NCBI GenBank assembly: GCA_965203615.1
Contig: OZ241900.1
Location: forward strand, 3,348,001-3,412,000
Reading direction: 5' to 3'
DNA length: 64,000 bases
Origin: VXNE01 sp965203615
GTDB taxonomy: Bacteria; Pseudomonadota; Gammaproteobacteria; Pseudomonadales; Azotimanducaceae
Part shown: positions 1 to 8,943 of the stretch, in pieces
How positions within the stretch are numbered: the stretch's first letter is position 1
How the letters are laid out: the number at the start of each line of letters is the position of its first letter
Translations under genes and position numbers: made by a program
Notes under the pieces: model-generated
What the model was told of the DNA's origin: nothing
Seen by the model: the letters and a program-made list of their open reading frames with translations, nothing else
Database searches by the model: none

Positions 1-1
1 G

Positions 2-1522
2 ACGAAACGCGCACTGCTCACCCCGGCGCGGGAAGCCTACGTGGACAGCGATCTTGGGCTGAGGCTGACGTTTGCCGAGATGAATGCGCGTTGCAATCGC
101 GTGGCCAACGCGTTTCTCGCCGCCGGTGTGGTTCCCGGCGACCGCGTGGCCCTGCTGCTCATGAATTGCGCCGAGTTCCTGGAGACGTTCTTCGCGCTGG
201 CCAAGATCGGTGCCGTCGCCGTACCGCTCAATTGGCGCCTGGTGCCCGACGAGCTCGAGTTCATCCTTGCCGACAGCGGTTGCAACTGGCTCATCTTCAG
301 CGGGGAGTTCCTCGACAATGCCGCGGAACTGCGGAGCCGCGGCGGCAAGACGGACATTGCGCACTGGCTGCAGGTGGTGAGCCACGATGAGGAAGTCGCG
401 CCCTTCGCGCGGAGTTTCGCCGACTTTCGGGATGCCGCTTCCGATCACGAACCGGCGCTCGGCGCCGCGGAAGACGACATGCTGTACATCATGTACACCT
501 CCGGTACGACGGGCCTGCCGAAGGGCGTTGTACACACCCACCACACGTCCATATGGGGTTGCCTGACCATCGCGGCCACGATCTATTACCGTGAAGCCGA
601 CCGCTTCCTGTCGCCGTTGCCGATGTTCCACGTCGGCGCGCTGACGCCGCTTTCGGTCGGCGTCTACCGGGGCGTCACGAGCGTCGTCATGCGGAGCTTC
701 GATCCTGCCCGGGCATGGGAGTTGATCGAGAGCGAGCGCGTGACCATCGGCATCGCCGTGCCGGCCATGCTGAACTTCATGCTCCAGGTGCCGGACCATG
801 CGCGTTTCGACCGTTCCGCGTTGCGCTGGTGCATGTCGGGCGCGGCGCCGGTGCCCGAGTCGCTGATCCAGGCATACGCCGACATCGGCATCGAGATTCA
901 CCAGGTCTATGGACTGACGGAGAGTTGCGGGCCCGCTTGCCTGATCGACGCGGAGAATGCGCTGAAGAAGATCGGCTCCACCGGCAAGGCATTCTTCCAC
1001 ACCGAGGTGAAGGTAGTGGACGGCGAGGGTCGGGAGTGTCCACCCGATACGCCGGGAGAGATCCTGGTCCGGGGCGACCATGTCATGCGCGAATACTGGA
1101 ACCGGCCGGAGGCGACGGCCGAGGCGATCGTCGGCGGTTGGCTGCACACCGGCGATGTCGCGCGCATGGACGCCGAGGGGTTCGTGTACATAGAGGACCG
1201 CATCAAGGACATGATCATTTCGGGAGGGGAGAACGTCTACCCGGCGGAGATCGAAAAGGTCCTGGAAGCACACCCGGGTGTTCTTGAGGCCGGGGTGATC
1301 GGCCAGCCGAGCGAAGCCTGGGGCGAATCGCCCTGCGCCGTGGTCGTGAAGCGCGACGATGCGCTGACCGAAACCGACGTGATGGAGTTCTGCCTGGGAC
1401 GTCTGGCCCGATTCAAGCAGCCGAAGGAAGTCGTCTTCGTCGACGACTTGCCGCGCAATCCGAGCGGCAAGATCCTGAAACGGATACTGCGCGAACGTTT
1501 CCCGGGTCCGGCACCCGTCTAG
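2..1522 (+). CDS. AMP-dependent acyl-CoA synthetase/ligase, 5' partial
   Basis: ANL-superfamily ligase that activates a carboxylic acid as acyl-AMP and transfers it to CoA. The AMP-binding loop reads YTSGTTGLPKG. The C-terminal hinge region reads DRIKDMIISGGENVYPAEIE, and the catalytic lysine lies in PSGKILKR near the end. The frame is open to the window edge, and residues before the first GTG (position 41) still fit the family N-terminus, so the true start is upstream. It is followed after 13 bp by the DapA-like gene, so it may belong to the same transcript. The substrate cannot be read from the sequence. Confidence 0.9.
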   Translation, partial: TKRALLTPAREAYVDSDLGLRLTFAEMNARCNRVANAFLAAGVVPGDRVALLLMNCAEFLETFFALAKIGAVAVPLNWRLVPDELEFILADSGCNWLIFSGEFLDNAAELRSRGGKTDIAHWLQVVSHDEEVAPFARSFADFRDAASDHEPALGAAEDDMLYIMYTSGTTGLPKGVVHTHHTSIWGCLTIAATIYYREADRFLSPLPMFHVGALTPLSVGVYRGVTSVVMRSFDPARAWELIESERVTIGIAVPAMLNFMLQVPDHARFDRSALRWCMSGAAPVPESLIQAYADIGIEIHQVYGLTESCGPACLIDAENALKKIGSTGKAFFHTEVKVVDGEGRECPPDTPGEILVRGDHVMREYWNRPEATAEAIVGGWLHTGDVARMDAEGFVYIEDRIKDMIISGGENVYPAEIEKVLEAHPGVLEAGVIGQPSEAWGESPCAVVVKRDDALTETDVMEFCLGRLARFKQPKEVVFVDDLPRNPSGKILKRILRERFPGPAPV

Positions 1523-1535
1523 GAGATTGCGCGGC

Positions 1536-2483
1536 ATGTCCGACACGGGGTCTGTCTTTGCCGGTTGTCTCCCGGCCCTCATGACGCCCTGCGATGCCGG
1601 CGGCGAGCCGGATTTTTCTGCGCTCGCAAGAAAGGCAGCGGAGCTCGTGGACGCCGGGATGCGAGGCGTCGTCTATTGTGGATCCATGGGCGAGTGGCCG
1701 CTCCTGTCCGACGGGCAACGGCGGCAAGGCGTCGAGGCGTTGGTGAATGCCGAGGTTCCGGTGGTTGTCGGCACCGGTGCGCAGAACACCTCGCGGGCGG
1801 CGGCGTTGGCGAATCACGCCCGGGAGATCGGCGCCGCCGGCCTCATGATCATTCCGCGGGTGCTTTCCCGGGGATCTTCGGCGGCAGCCCAACGCGCGCA
1901 CTTTGCCGCGGTGTTGCGCGCCGGGGGTGAACTTCCCGCGGTCATCTACAACAGCCCGTATTACGGCTTCGAGACCAGGGCCGAGTTGTTCTTCGACCTG
2001 GCGGGGGAGTTCGACAGCCTGGTCGGCTTCAAGGAGTTCGGCGGCGCGGTATCCCTCGACTATGCGGCGGCGCACATCACGTCGGGGCGCCCTGACCTCA
2101 AGTTGGTCGTGGGCGTCGACACCGAGGTCGTGCACGGCATCGTTCGCTGCGGCGCGAGCGGCGTGATTTCCGGTATCGGCAACGTTTTCCCGGCAGCCGT
2201 CCTGCGCCTGATCGACCTTTGCGAGAAAGCCCGCGACGGCGACGAAGACGCCTTGATTGAGGCCAGAGATCTGGACGATGCGCTTTCGGTACTGGCGAAA
2301 TTCGATGAGGGACCGGACCTGGTGCTCTACTTCAAGCGCCTGATGGTTCTCGAAGGGAATCCCGAGTACGCACACGCCGTGAACCCCGACGACGAACTGA
2401 GCCCCTCGCAGCGGGCGCACGCCGATGCGCATTGGGCGCGGTTTCGTGGCTGGTGGGATTCACGGCAAGGATCGCGCGCGTGA
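1536..2483 (+). CDS. DapA/DHDPS-family lyase, probable pyrroline-4-hydroxy-2-carboxylate deaminase
   Basis: Class I aldolase-type TIM barrel of the dihydrodipicolinate synthase family, 315 aa, a normal length. The Schiff-base lysine is in LVGFKEFGG and the partner tyrosine in AVIYNSPYYGF. The ATG at 1536 has AGGAG ten bases upstream and is preferred over the in-frame TTG at 1527. The stop overlaps the next gene start. With a proline-racemase-type epimerase and a D-amino-acid dehydrogenase directly downstream, the role is inferred as the deaminase that makes 2-oxoglutarate semialdehyde in hydroxyproline breakdown. A sugar-acid aldolase role cannot be excluded from this sequence alone. Confidence 0.8.
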   Translation: MSDTGSVFAGCLPALMTPCDAGGEPDFSALARKAAELVDAGMRGVVYCGSMGEWPLLSDGQRRQGVEALVNAEVPVVVGTGAQNTSRAAALANHAREIGAAGLMIIPRVLSRGSSAAAQRAHFAAVLRAGGELPAVIYNSPYYGFETRAELFFDLAGEFDSLVGFKEFGGAVSLDYAAAHITSGRPDLKLVVGVDTEVVHGIVRCGASGVISGIGNVFPAAVLRLIDLCEKARDGDEDALIEARDLDDALSVLAKFDEGPDLVLYFKRLMVLEGNPEYAHAVNPDDELSPSQRAHADAHWARFRGWWDSRQGSRA

Positions 2484-3430
2484 GCGGCCTGCGGGTGATC
2501 GACTCCCACACCGCGGGCGAACCGACGCGGGTCGTGGTCAGCGGCGGACCGGATCTCGGTGACGGCCCGATCGCGGAACGACGGCAACGTCTTGCACTAC
2601 AACACGACGCCTTTCGGCGGTCGGTGATCCTCGAGCCCCGCGGGTCCGATGCCCTGGTCGGGGCGCTCCTCACCGCGCCGACCGATCCAGACTGCGCCAC
2701 CGGCGTCATCTTTTTCAACAACGTGGGCTACCTCAACATGTGCGGCCACGGCGCCATCGGCGTGGCTGTCACGCTGGCGTACCTCGGGCAGACCCATGTT
2801 GGCGAACTGCGACTCGAAACACCGGTCGGGATCGTCGCCATCTTCCTGCGCACGCCCAACGAAGCGACTATCGAGAATGTCCCGAGCTTCCGTTTTCGAT
2901 CGGGTGTCGCCGTCGATGTCGAGGGCGTCGGCACGGTGCGGGGGGACATCGCGTGGGGCGGCAACTGGTTCTTTCTCGTTGAGGCGACTTCGATTGACGG
3001 TCTGGCGGCGATCTCGCTCGGCACCGAGCCCGAACTCACGGAAACCACCAGGCGCATCAAGGCGGCCCTGGTTCGCGAAGGCGTCACCGGCCGAGACGGT
3101 GCCGAAATCGACCATATCGAGTTGTTCGGCCCCGCTGTCTCAGCCGATGCCGACAGCCGGAATTTCGTGCTCTGTCCCGGCGCCGCGTACGACCGTTCCC
3201 CCTGCGGCACCGGAACCAGTGCGAAGCTTGCCTGCCTTGCGGCCGATGGCGAACTGCAGCCCGGCGAAGAATGGGTGCAGGAAAGCCTGATCGGCTCGCG
3301 CTTCGTGGCGCGCTATCGGCACGGTGCCGAAGGGGAGATCGTTCCCAGCATTACGGGCGAAGCGTTTGTCTGTGGCGATACGACCCTGATTCGTAACCCG
3401 CGGGACCCGTTCCGCAACGGTATCGGCTGA
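2480..3430 (+). CDS. Proline racemase family, probable 4-hydroxyproline 2-epimerase
   Basis: Cofactor-independent racemase family, 316 aa. Both catalytic cysteines are visible: NMCGHGAIG and DRSPCGTGTSA. The second Cys argues against the trans-3-hydroxyproline dehydratase branch, which carries Thr there. The GTG at 2480 overlaps the previous stop (GTGA) and gives the canonical N-terminus VIDSHTAGEPTRVV; the upstream in-frame GTG would add unrelated residues. Expected reaction: trans-4-hydroxy-L-proline to cis-4-hydroxy-D-proline, feeding the dehydrogenase encoded next. Confidence 0.87.
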   Translation: MSGLRVIDSHTAGEPTRVVVSGGPDLGDGPIAERRQRLALQHDAFRRSVILEPRGSDALVGALLTAPTDPDCATGVIFFNNVGYLNMCGHGAIGVAVTLAYLGQTHVGELRLETPVGIVAIFLRTPNEATIENVPSFRFRSGVAVDVEGVGTVRGDIAWGGNWFFLVEATSIDGLAAISLGTEPELTETTRRIKAALVREGVTGRDGAEIDHIELFGPAVSADADSRNFVLCPGAAYDRSPCGTGTSAKLACLAADGELQPGEEWVQESLIGSRFVARYRHGAEGEIVPSITGEAFVCGDTTLIRNPRDPFRNGIG

Positions 3431-3431
3431 C

Positions 3432-4679
3432 ATGGCGGGGCGGGTTGCGATTGTCGGCGGAGGTATCGTTGGCATCGCCTGCGCCCACTACCTGTCGCGC
3501 GCCGGGCATCCGGTCATGGTCATCGACCAGGATCGCATCGGCGGCGGCTGTTCACACGGCAATTGCGGACACATCTGCGCGAGCCACGTGCTGCCGCTGA
3601 ACGAACCGGCGAACCTCCTCGCGGCATTGGGATCCCTCGTCAATCCCCGAGCGCCGTTCCGGGTCAGACCCCAGTGGCGGCCGGCACTCCTGCGATGGTT
3701 CTGGGAATTCGCGCGCCGCTGCGACCAGCGTCACGCGTTGTCGGCGGGAAGTGCCATGAAATCGATCCTCGACGCTTCTATTCGGGAATATCGAGCGTTG
3801 TTCGAGGCAGGCGAGTTCGAGGCCCAGTGGCAGCCGCTGGGATTGCTCTACGTGCTTCGCACCCGGCGTGGCATGCAGAGGTTCGCCACCCAGGACGCGA
3901 TGCTTCGGGACAACTTCGGCGTCTCGGCGACACGGATCGAAGGTGGCGAGTTGCCGGAGTTCGATGCCGCGCTGCGTCCGGGCCTTGCCGGTGGGTTCCT
4001 CTACGAAGGCGATGCCTTCCTGCGTCCCGATGCGCTGACAGCGAACTGGAGCCGGTGGCTCGGGTCACGCGGCGTACGGTTCGACGAAAGTTGTCGCGTG
4101 CAAGGTATTGAAACGACGGCCGGAAAGATCACGCGGCTGCTTACCGACACCGGTGGGATCACCGCCGACCATTACGTCTTCGCGAGCGGTGCCTGGAGTA
4201 CGGCGATGGCGGCGAAACTTGGATGTTCGGTCCCCATGGAACCCGGCAAGGGCTACTCGATCACCACCACCCGGCCCCGGCCCTGTCCACGCCATGCCAT
4301 GCTGTTCGCCGAGCACCGTGTGGGTGCGACGCCGTTTCACGATGGCTTTCGCCTGGGCTCGATGATGGAGTTCGCTGGATTCGACGCGACGATTTCACCG
4401 CGGCGGATTCGCCAACTGATCGACTCGGCCCGGCACTACCTGCACGAGCCCGCGGGTGACGAGGTTATCGAGACCTGGTGCGGCTGGCGGCCCATGACCT
4501 GGGACAGCCTTCCCGTCATCGGCATGGTGCCGGGCCTCGCGAATGGGGTGCTGGCGACCGGCCATCACATGCTGGGTATGACGATGGCGCCAGCCACCGG
4601 CAGGATGGTCGCCGAGATCATCGGCGAAAGACCTGTTCACATCGACCCGACGCCGTTTTCCCCGGCGCGATTTTCGTGA
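3432..4679 (+). CDS. FAD-dependent D-amino-acid dehydrogenase (DadA family), probable D-hydroxyproline dehydrogenase
   Basis: DAO/DadA-type flavoprotein of 415 aa. The N-terminal dinucleotide-binding motif is VAIVGGGIVGIACAHYL, and the C-terminal FAD contact region contains ATGHHMLGMTMAPATGR. It starts two bases after the epimerase gene. The gene order lyase, epimerase, dehydrogenase matches the hydroxyproline pathway, in which this enzyme oxidises cis-4-hydroxy-D-proline to the pyrroline. The semialdehyde dehydrogenase that would complete the pathway is not in the window. Confidence 0.85.
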   Translation: MAGRVAIVGGGIVGIACAHYLSRAGHPVMVIDQDRIGGGCSHGNCGHICASHVLPLNEPANLLAALGSLVNPRAPFRVRPQWRPALLRWFWEFARRCDQRHALSAGSAMKSILDASIREYRALFEAGEFEAQWQPLGLLYVLRTRRGMQRFATQDAMLRDNFGVSATRIEGGELPEFDAALRPGLAGGFLYEGDAFLRPDALTANWSRWLGSRGVRFDESCRVQGIETTAGKITRLLTDTGGITADHYVFASGAWSTAMAAKLGCSVPMEPGKGYSITTTRPRPCPRHAMLFAEHRVGATPFHDGFRLGSMMEFAGFDATISPRRIRQLIDSARHYLHEPAGDEVIETWCGWRPMTWDSLPVIGMVPGLANGVLATGHHMLGMTMAPATGRMVAEIIGERPVHIDPTPFSPARFS

Positions 4680-4925
4680 GTACCCCAGGGCGCGCGCACG
4701 AAAGGCGGTCAAGTGCGGAGTTGGTGCCGTCAGTTGGCGCGGGTCTCGCGGCCCGGCAGCGAGCGGAGCCGGCAGCGAAACTGCAGGGCTAGACAAACGT
4801 GCGCCGTAGAACGGCACGTAGTGCCGATAAAGGCGCGCGATGCGGGACGGGTGGGCTGGGCGAAACGGAGGGGCTCTGGGCGGGGGTGAAACACGGCGGC
4901 CCAATGGCCGACGGATTTCATGGCT

Positions 4926-5582
4926 CTAGGCGAGGTCCGACCGCTGGCCCTTGAGCGCCGCCATTTCGAGTTCCAATGCGGCCACCCGTCGTTCGAGCTC
5001 CGCGAGCCGCCCGCCGCGGGGTTCCGCCGTGGCGGGTACATCGTCGGCAGGTACGGATTCGATCTCGCCGGACAGCAGGTGCGCGTACTGGTGGTCACGG
5101 CGTCCGGGCACACGCGCAAGCCTCGCGACCACGGCACCATCCTCGCGGCTGGGGTCTATCAGGCGCTCCAGCGTTTCGGTTACCGCCTCATTGTCCGCGA
5201 AGACGTGCAGGCGCCTGCTGCGCGTCCGCAGTTCGCCCGGGGTCTGCGGGCCGCGCAGGAGCAGCAGGCAGACCACCGCATACTCGTCTTCCGCCAACGT
5301 GAGATCGCTGAACATCGTGTTGCACAGACGCTGCTGATACTTCACGACGCCGCTTCTGAAATTCTCGTCGCGCGTGACGAGCGACTGTTCCAGCAGATCT
5401 CGGGCTGTGCGTTCGACGGTGGTACGGTCCAGCGCCAACACGGGTTCCCGGCTCGACTTCTGATTGCAGGCCACCATGAGTGCATTCAGTGTCAACGGGC
5501 ACTGATCCGGCGTCAGCACCGCCTTCTCCATGAGACAGCCGATTACGCGCGCCTCGTTGGGACTAAGATGGATTCGGGGCAT
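4926..5582 (-). CDS. yceH: YceH-family (DUF480) protein
   Basis: Protein of 218 aa that matches the DUF480/YceH family in length and signature: LSPNEARVIGCLMEKA at the N-terminus, TPDQCPLTLNALMVACNQKSS, then LLLRGPQTPGELRTRS. The family folds as paired winged helices; its cellular role is not firmly known. The ATG at 5582 gives the usual family N-terminus, and the longer in-frame extension is basic, low-complexity sequence that I judge not coding. It stands alone, convergent with the hydroxyproline genes. Confidence 0.88.
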   Translation of the reverse strand: MPRIHLSPNEARVIGCLMEKAVLTPDQCPLTLNALMVACNQKSSREPVLALDRTTVERTARDLLEQSLVTRDENFRSGVVKYQQRLCNTMFSDLTLAEDEYAVVCLLLLRGPQTPGELRTRSRRLHVFADNEAVTETLERLIDPSREDGAVVARLARVPGRRDHQYAHLLSGEIESVPADDVPATAEPRGGRLAELERRVAALELEMAALKGQRSDLA

Positions 5583-5864
5583 GGCACGGATCGGGCGGGG
5601 TGGGCGGCGCAAGTTAATCGCCCGGCGGGCGACGGTCAACCCCGGGTCGCCCAACCGGTCCGTGACGGGGCGGCGTACCGAGCCATACGTGAGGGAGATG
5701 GTCAAGCGAGCCCGTGGCGCGTTCCGCCAGCCACTGGCCAAATCCACCATCCGTCGCTGGCGGGTCGTTCGTAAGTCATTGATTTAAGGCTCGTCGGTCA
5801 GGGTCAACCATTGGCACGGCTCTTGAATTAGATTGGCCCAACTGCGCTGGATAACGAGACGACG

Positions 5865-6824
5865 ATGTTGAATATCAAAACTCCCCTCCCCCGGGCCATG
5901 CTGGCCGGAGTCTTGTTGGCGTTCGCATGCATCGCCCAGGCCGAACAGCGTTCCTTCGACGTGTCGCCGGGCGGGCGGTTTGTGCTCGATGCGGACTGGG
6001 GCCAGGTCGAGGTCCGAACCTCGGAGGAGGCAGTGATCGAGGTGGCCGTTGAACGCGCCGAGAAACTCTCCCTGGATTTCGATCACGGCGAGGCGGCCGT
6101 CACCGTTCGATCCCGTACGCGTGACGGGGGCCTGTTCGGTTGGTTCAGGGACAACCGGGGTCCGGCCCCGGTGTTCCGCGTCACCGTACCGACCCTGACC
6201 GACCTGGATTTGACCAACGTCGGGGGAAACGTGCGGGTTGACCGTATCGAAGGCAGCGTGGCCATCAGTACAGTTGGCGGGAAGATCGTCCTGGGTGAGA
6301 TTGCCGGCGACGTCGAAAGCCGCACCACTGGGGGTTCGATCAACGTCTCTTCCGCCTCGGGTCATGTGCAGGCGACCGTCACCGGCGGCTCGATACGGAT
6401 TGGCAGCGCGGCCGGTGGCGTGGAAGCGAAGACCACGGGCGGGTCCATTCGCATCGAGGAATCGGGGGGCCCGGTGGTGGCGCGTGCCACGGGCGGCTCG
6501 CTGCAACTTGGACGCGTGAACGGGTCGATCGACGCCCGCACAACGGGTGGCTCTATCGACGCCGCTCTTGTCGGTCAACCCGGGGTCGAGTCTGACCTGC
6601 GGACAACCGGTGGCGGCATTGATTTGGCGATTGCGGAAGATGTTTCCCTCGACCTGGATGCCCGGGCGACCGGGGGCCGTGTATCGGTCGATATTCCGGT
6701 GACGAACCAGGAGATGGACGGCAAGTCGAAGCTTGCGGCCTCGGTGAACGGTGGCGGGCCTGGCCTGACGCTCAAAACGACCGGTGGTTCGATCCGCGTG
6801 CGGGGCACACGGCCGGGCACTTAG
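5865..6824 (+). CDS. Secreted DUF4097-type beta-helix protein
   Basis: A 319-aa protein with a signal peptide (hydrophobic LAGVLLAFACIAQA, cleavage near residue 26). From about residue 120 to the end it is built from repeats of roughly 20 residues with the core TTGGSI/ATGGSL, as in DUF4097 adhesin-like proteins, which are predicted to form a parallel beta-helix. It probably acts outside the cytoplasm, in the periplasm or at the surface. No operon partner is evident; a nitroreductase gene converges from the right. Confidence 0.8.
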   Translation: MLNIKTPLPRAMLAGVLLAFACIAQAEQRSFDVSPGGRFVLDADWGQVEVRTSEEAVIEVAVERAEKLSLDFDHGEAAVTVRSRTRDGGLFGWFRDNRGPAPVFRVTVPTLTDLDLTNVGGNVRVDRIEGSVAISTVGGKIVLGEIAGDVESRTTGGSINVSSASGHVQATVTGGSIRIGSAAGGVEAKTTGGSIRIEESGGPVVARATGGSLQLGRVNGSIDARTTGGSIDAALVGQPGVESDLRTTGGGIDLAIAEDVSLDLDARATGGRVSVDIPVTNQEMDGKSKLAASVNGGGPGLTLKTTGGSIRVRGTRPGT

Positions 6825-6848
6825 CCGGATGGCCAGTAGGCGCGGCGG

Positions 6849-7475
6849 CTAATCCTCCCAGCGATCCCAGCGCATCGTCTCTTCCGCCGGCAGACGCGTG
6901 ACCGGTCCGAAGTTCCCGTACGGATAGCCGACGGGAATGAGGCAGAAAGGCGCCATGTCGTCCGGCAACTGCAGCACTTCTCGGACCGCGGCGCGGTCCG
7001 ACAGTCCCAGCGTCGTGGGCGCGGCGCCCAGTCCGAGCGCTCGGGCGGCCAGCAACAGGTTCTGCACCGCCGGCCATATCGATCCTCCGCCCCTGGCCGC
7101 GATCTGGGGGTTGTCGACGACCGACTCCCCGAACCGGTAACAGGCGATGACGAGCGCGGGAATCTCCTGCATGTGCTCGGCCTGCCAACGCACAGCGGCC
7201 AGCAGGCGCTGCCTTTTCTCGTCGGGAGGTTCTTCTTGCGTGCGCACTCCGATATATCGCGTCGCCGCCGCATTGTTCAGGGCGGCCAGCTTTGATCGCT
7301 GTTCCGCGTCCCGCACGACGATCCACCGGGCACCCTGCTGGTTGGAGCCGGTCGGCGCCTGGTTGGCGGCGTCGATCAGCTTGACCAGCAGTGCCTCCGG
7401 CACCGGGTCCGGCTTCAGCCGCCGCATCGCGCGGCAGTTGTAGATCGTCTCGAAGATTCCCATTTCAGTTGCCAT
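6849..7475 (-). CDS. Nitroreductase-family FMN oxidoreductase
   Basis: A 208-aa nitroreductase-fold protein. The N-terminal FMN-phosphate region IYNCRAMRRLKPDPVPE and the GSNQQGARWIVV segment are typical, and GLGAAPTTLGL near the C-terminus fits the second FMN contact. The ATG at 7475 has a GGGAG ribosome site just upstream; in-frame starts farther upstream lack one. The family reduces nitro compounds, quinones or enones with NAD(P)H; the substrate is unknown here. Confidence 0.87.
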   Translation of the reverse strand: MATEMGIFETIYNCRAMRRLKPDPVPEALLVKLIDAANQAPTGSNQQGARWIVVRDAEQRSKLAALNNAAATRYIGVRTQEEPPDEKRQRLLAAVRWQAEHMQEIPALVIACYRFGESVVDNPQIAARGGGSIWPAVQNLLLAARALGLGAAPTTLGLSDRAAVREVLQLPDDMAPFCLIPVGYPYGNFGPVTRLPAEETMRWDRWED

Positions 7476-7519
7476 GCTTGCTCCCTGCATCTGGCCCTGT
7501 TGTAGCGAGTGCGCCTGCC

Positions 7520-8743
7520 TCAGTCCTCGATCGCGGCGTAGATCATGCTCTTGAGCTCTCCCCGGAAGTTGAAGACCCCATAGGGCATGAGCTGGGTCAT
7601 GAACACCACGGACAACTGTTCCGCCGGATCGACCCACATGATGGTGGATGCGGCGCCGCCCCAGTAGAAGTCGCTTGCGCTGGGGCCGCCGGTTCCGGCC
7701 AGGTCGAGCGACATGGCGAAACCGAGGCCGAAGCCGACCCCCGCGTAAGGGGTTTCCGCAAACCTCCCCACCGCCATCTCGGTCATGTCGCGGTCGTTCG
7801 ACAGGTGATTCCGCGTCATCAGCCGCAACGTGCGCGGGCCCAGGACGCGCGCGCCGTCAAGCTCGCCGCCCCGGCACAACATCTCGCAGAAGCGCAGGTA
7901 GTCGCGGGTGGTGCTGGTCAACCCGCCACCGCCGGAGAAGAAGGATGGATGGGTGCGGTGGGAACTGGTCTGTGGGTCGTCCAGCAGTTTCAGTTTGCCG
8001 CCGGGTTGCCACTGGTAACTCGCGGCCAACCTGTCGATCTTCGAGTCCGGGACACTGAAGGCGGTGTCGGGCATTCCGAGGGGCTCGAAGATGTGCTGCT
8101 CGAAATACTCATCGAGTGGCATGCCCGACAGTGCTTCCACCAGGTAGCCGCAGACGTCGGTGGCGCACGAATAGTGCCATCGCTCGCCGGGGTCGTAGTA
8201 CAGCGGGGCGCCGGAGAGCTTGTCGACGAAGGTCTGCAGTGTTTCGCCGGGGCCGCGTCGCGCGCCCAGGCGCCGGTACGCCTTGTCCACCGGATGATCG
8301 GTGCCGCCGTAGGAAAGGCCGGCGGTGTGTCCCAGGATGTTGCGGAACGTCATGGGGCGCTTGGCGGGACGCGTGATCATGCTGTCGTCATCGCCGGAAA
8401 CGTAGACCTCCTGTCCGCGCCAGGAAGGGATCACGCCATGGACCGGGTCGTTCAGTTGAAACAGTCCGCGTTCCCAGAGCTGCATCAGCGCCACGGAAGT
8501 GATCGGCTTGGTCATCGAGTGGATGCGGAACAGGGTGTCGTCGGCCATGGCGCGCCCGCGTTCGATGTCCATGTGGCCGAACGAGGCGAAACAGGCAGGT
8601 TCGCCGCGGCGCGCGACGGCGAGCTGACAGCCGGCAATATTCTGCGGCTCGACGTAGTCGTGTTCGAGGTGATCGGCGATGCGCTGCAGGCGCTCCACGT
8701 TGAGCCCCGCCCGCGCCGCCGCGTCCCTGTCTATTGATGCCAT
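7520..8743 (-). CDS. Serine hydrolase of the class C beta-lactamase/esterase family
   Basis: A 407-aa beta-lactamase-fold (Pfam Beta-lactamase) protein. The nucleophile motif SxxK is seen as HSMTKPITS, and a YxN-like element appears as HYSCATDV. No signal peptide is visible, so a cytoplasmic esterase (EstB-like) is more likely than a true periplasmic beta-lactamase. The start at 8743 gives a family-like N-terminus; the frame stays open a further 150 bp upstream but that stretch looks non-coding. It is divergent from typA. Confidence 0.85.
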   Translation of the reverse strand: MASIDRDAAARAGLNVERLQRIADHLEHDYVEPQNIAGCQLAVARRGEPACFASFGHMDIERGRAMADDTLFRIHSMTKPITSVALMQLWERGLFQLNDPVHGVIPSWRGQEVYVSGDDDSMITRPAKRPMTFRNILGHTAGLSYGGTDHPVDKAYRRLGARRGPGETLQTFVDKLSGAPLYYDPGERWHYSCATDVCGYLVEALSGMPLDEYFEQHIFEPLGMPDTAFSVPDSKIDRLAASYQWQPGGKLKLLDDPQTSSHRTHPSFFSGGGGLTSTTRDYLRFCEMLCRGGELDGARVLGPRTLRLMTRNHLSNDRDMTEMAVGRFAETPYAGVGFGLGFAMSLDLAGTGGPSASDFYWGGAASTIMWVDPAEQLSVVFMTQLMPYGVFNFRGELKSMIYAAIED

Positions 8744-8943
8744 CGCGATCTGCCGCTGACGGTTGGAGAGCGGCAATGGTACATGGCCGCCATTCGCGGG
8801 GGGAAGCAGCCGGGCCGAGGCGTTGCGCGAGGTGTGACAGGACTTCGGCTTTGGTGCGGTTTGCAAGACGCCGTCTTTCTCCTGAGATGTCATTGGGCGC
8901 GCGGAATCCGCATAATGCGCGGCGCCCTCGACCCCGACGCCCC

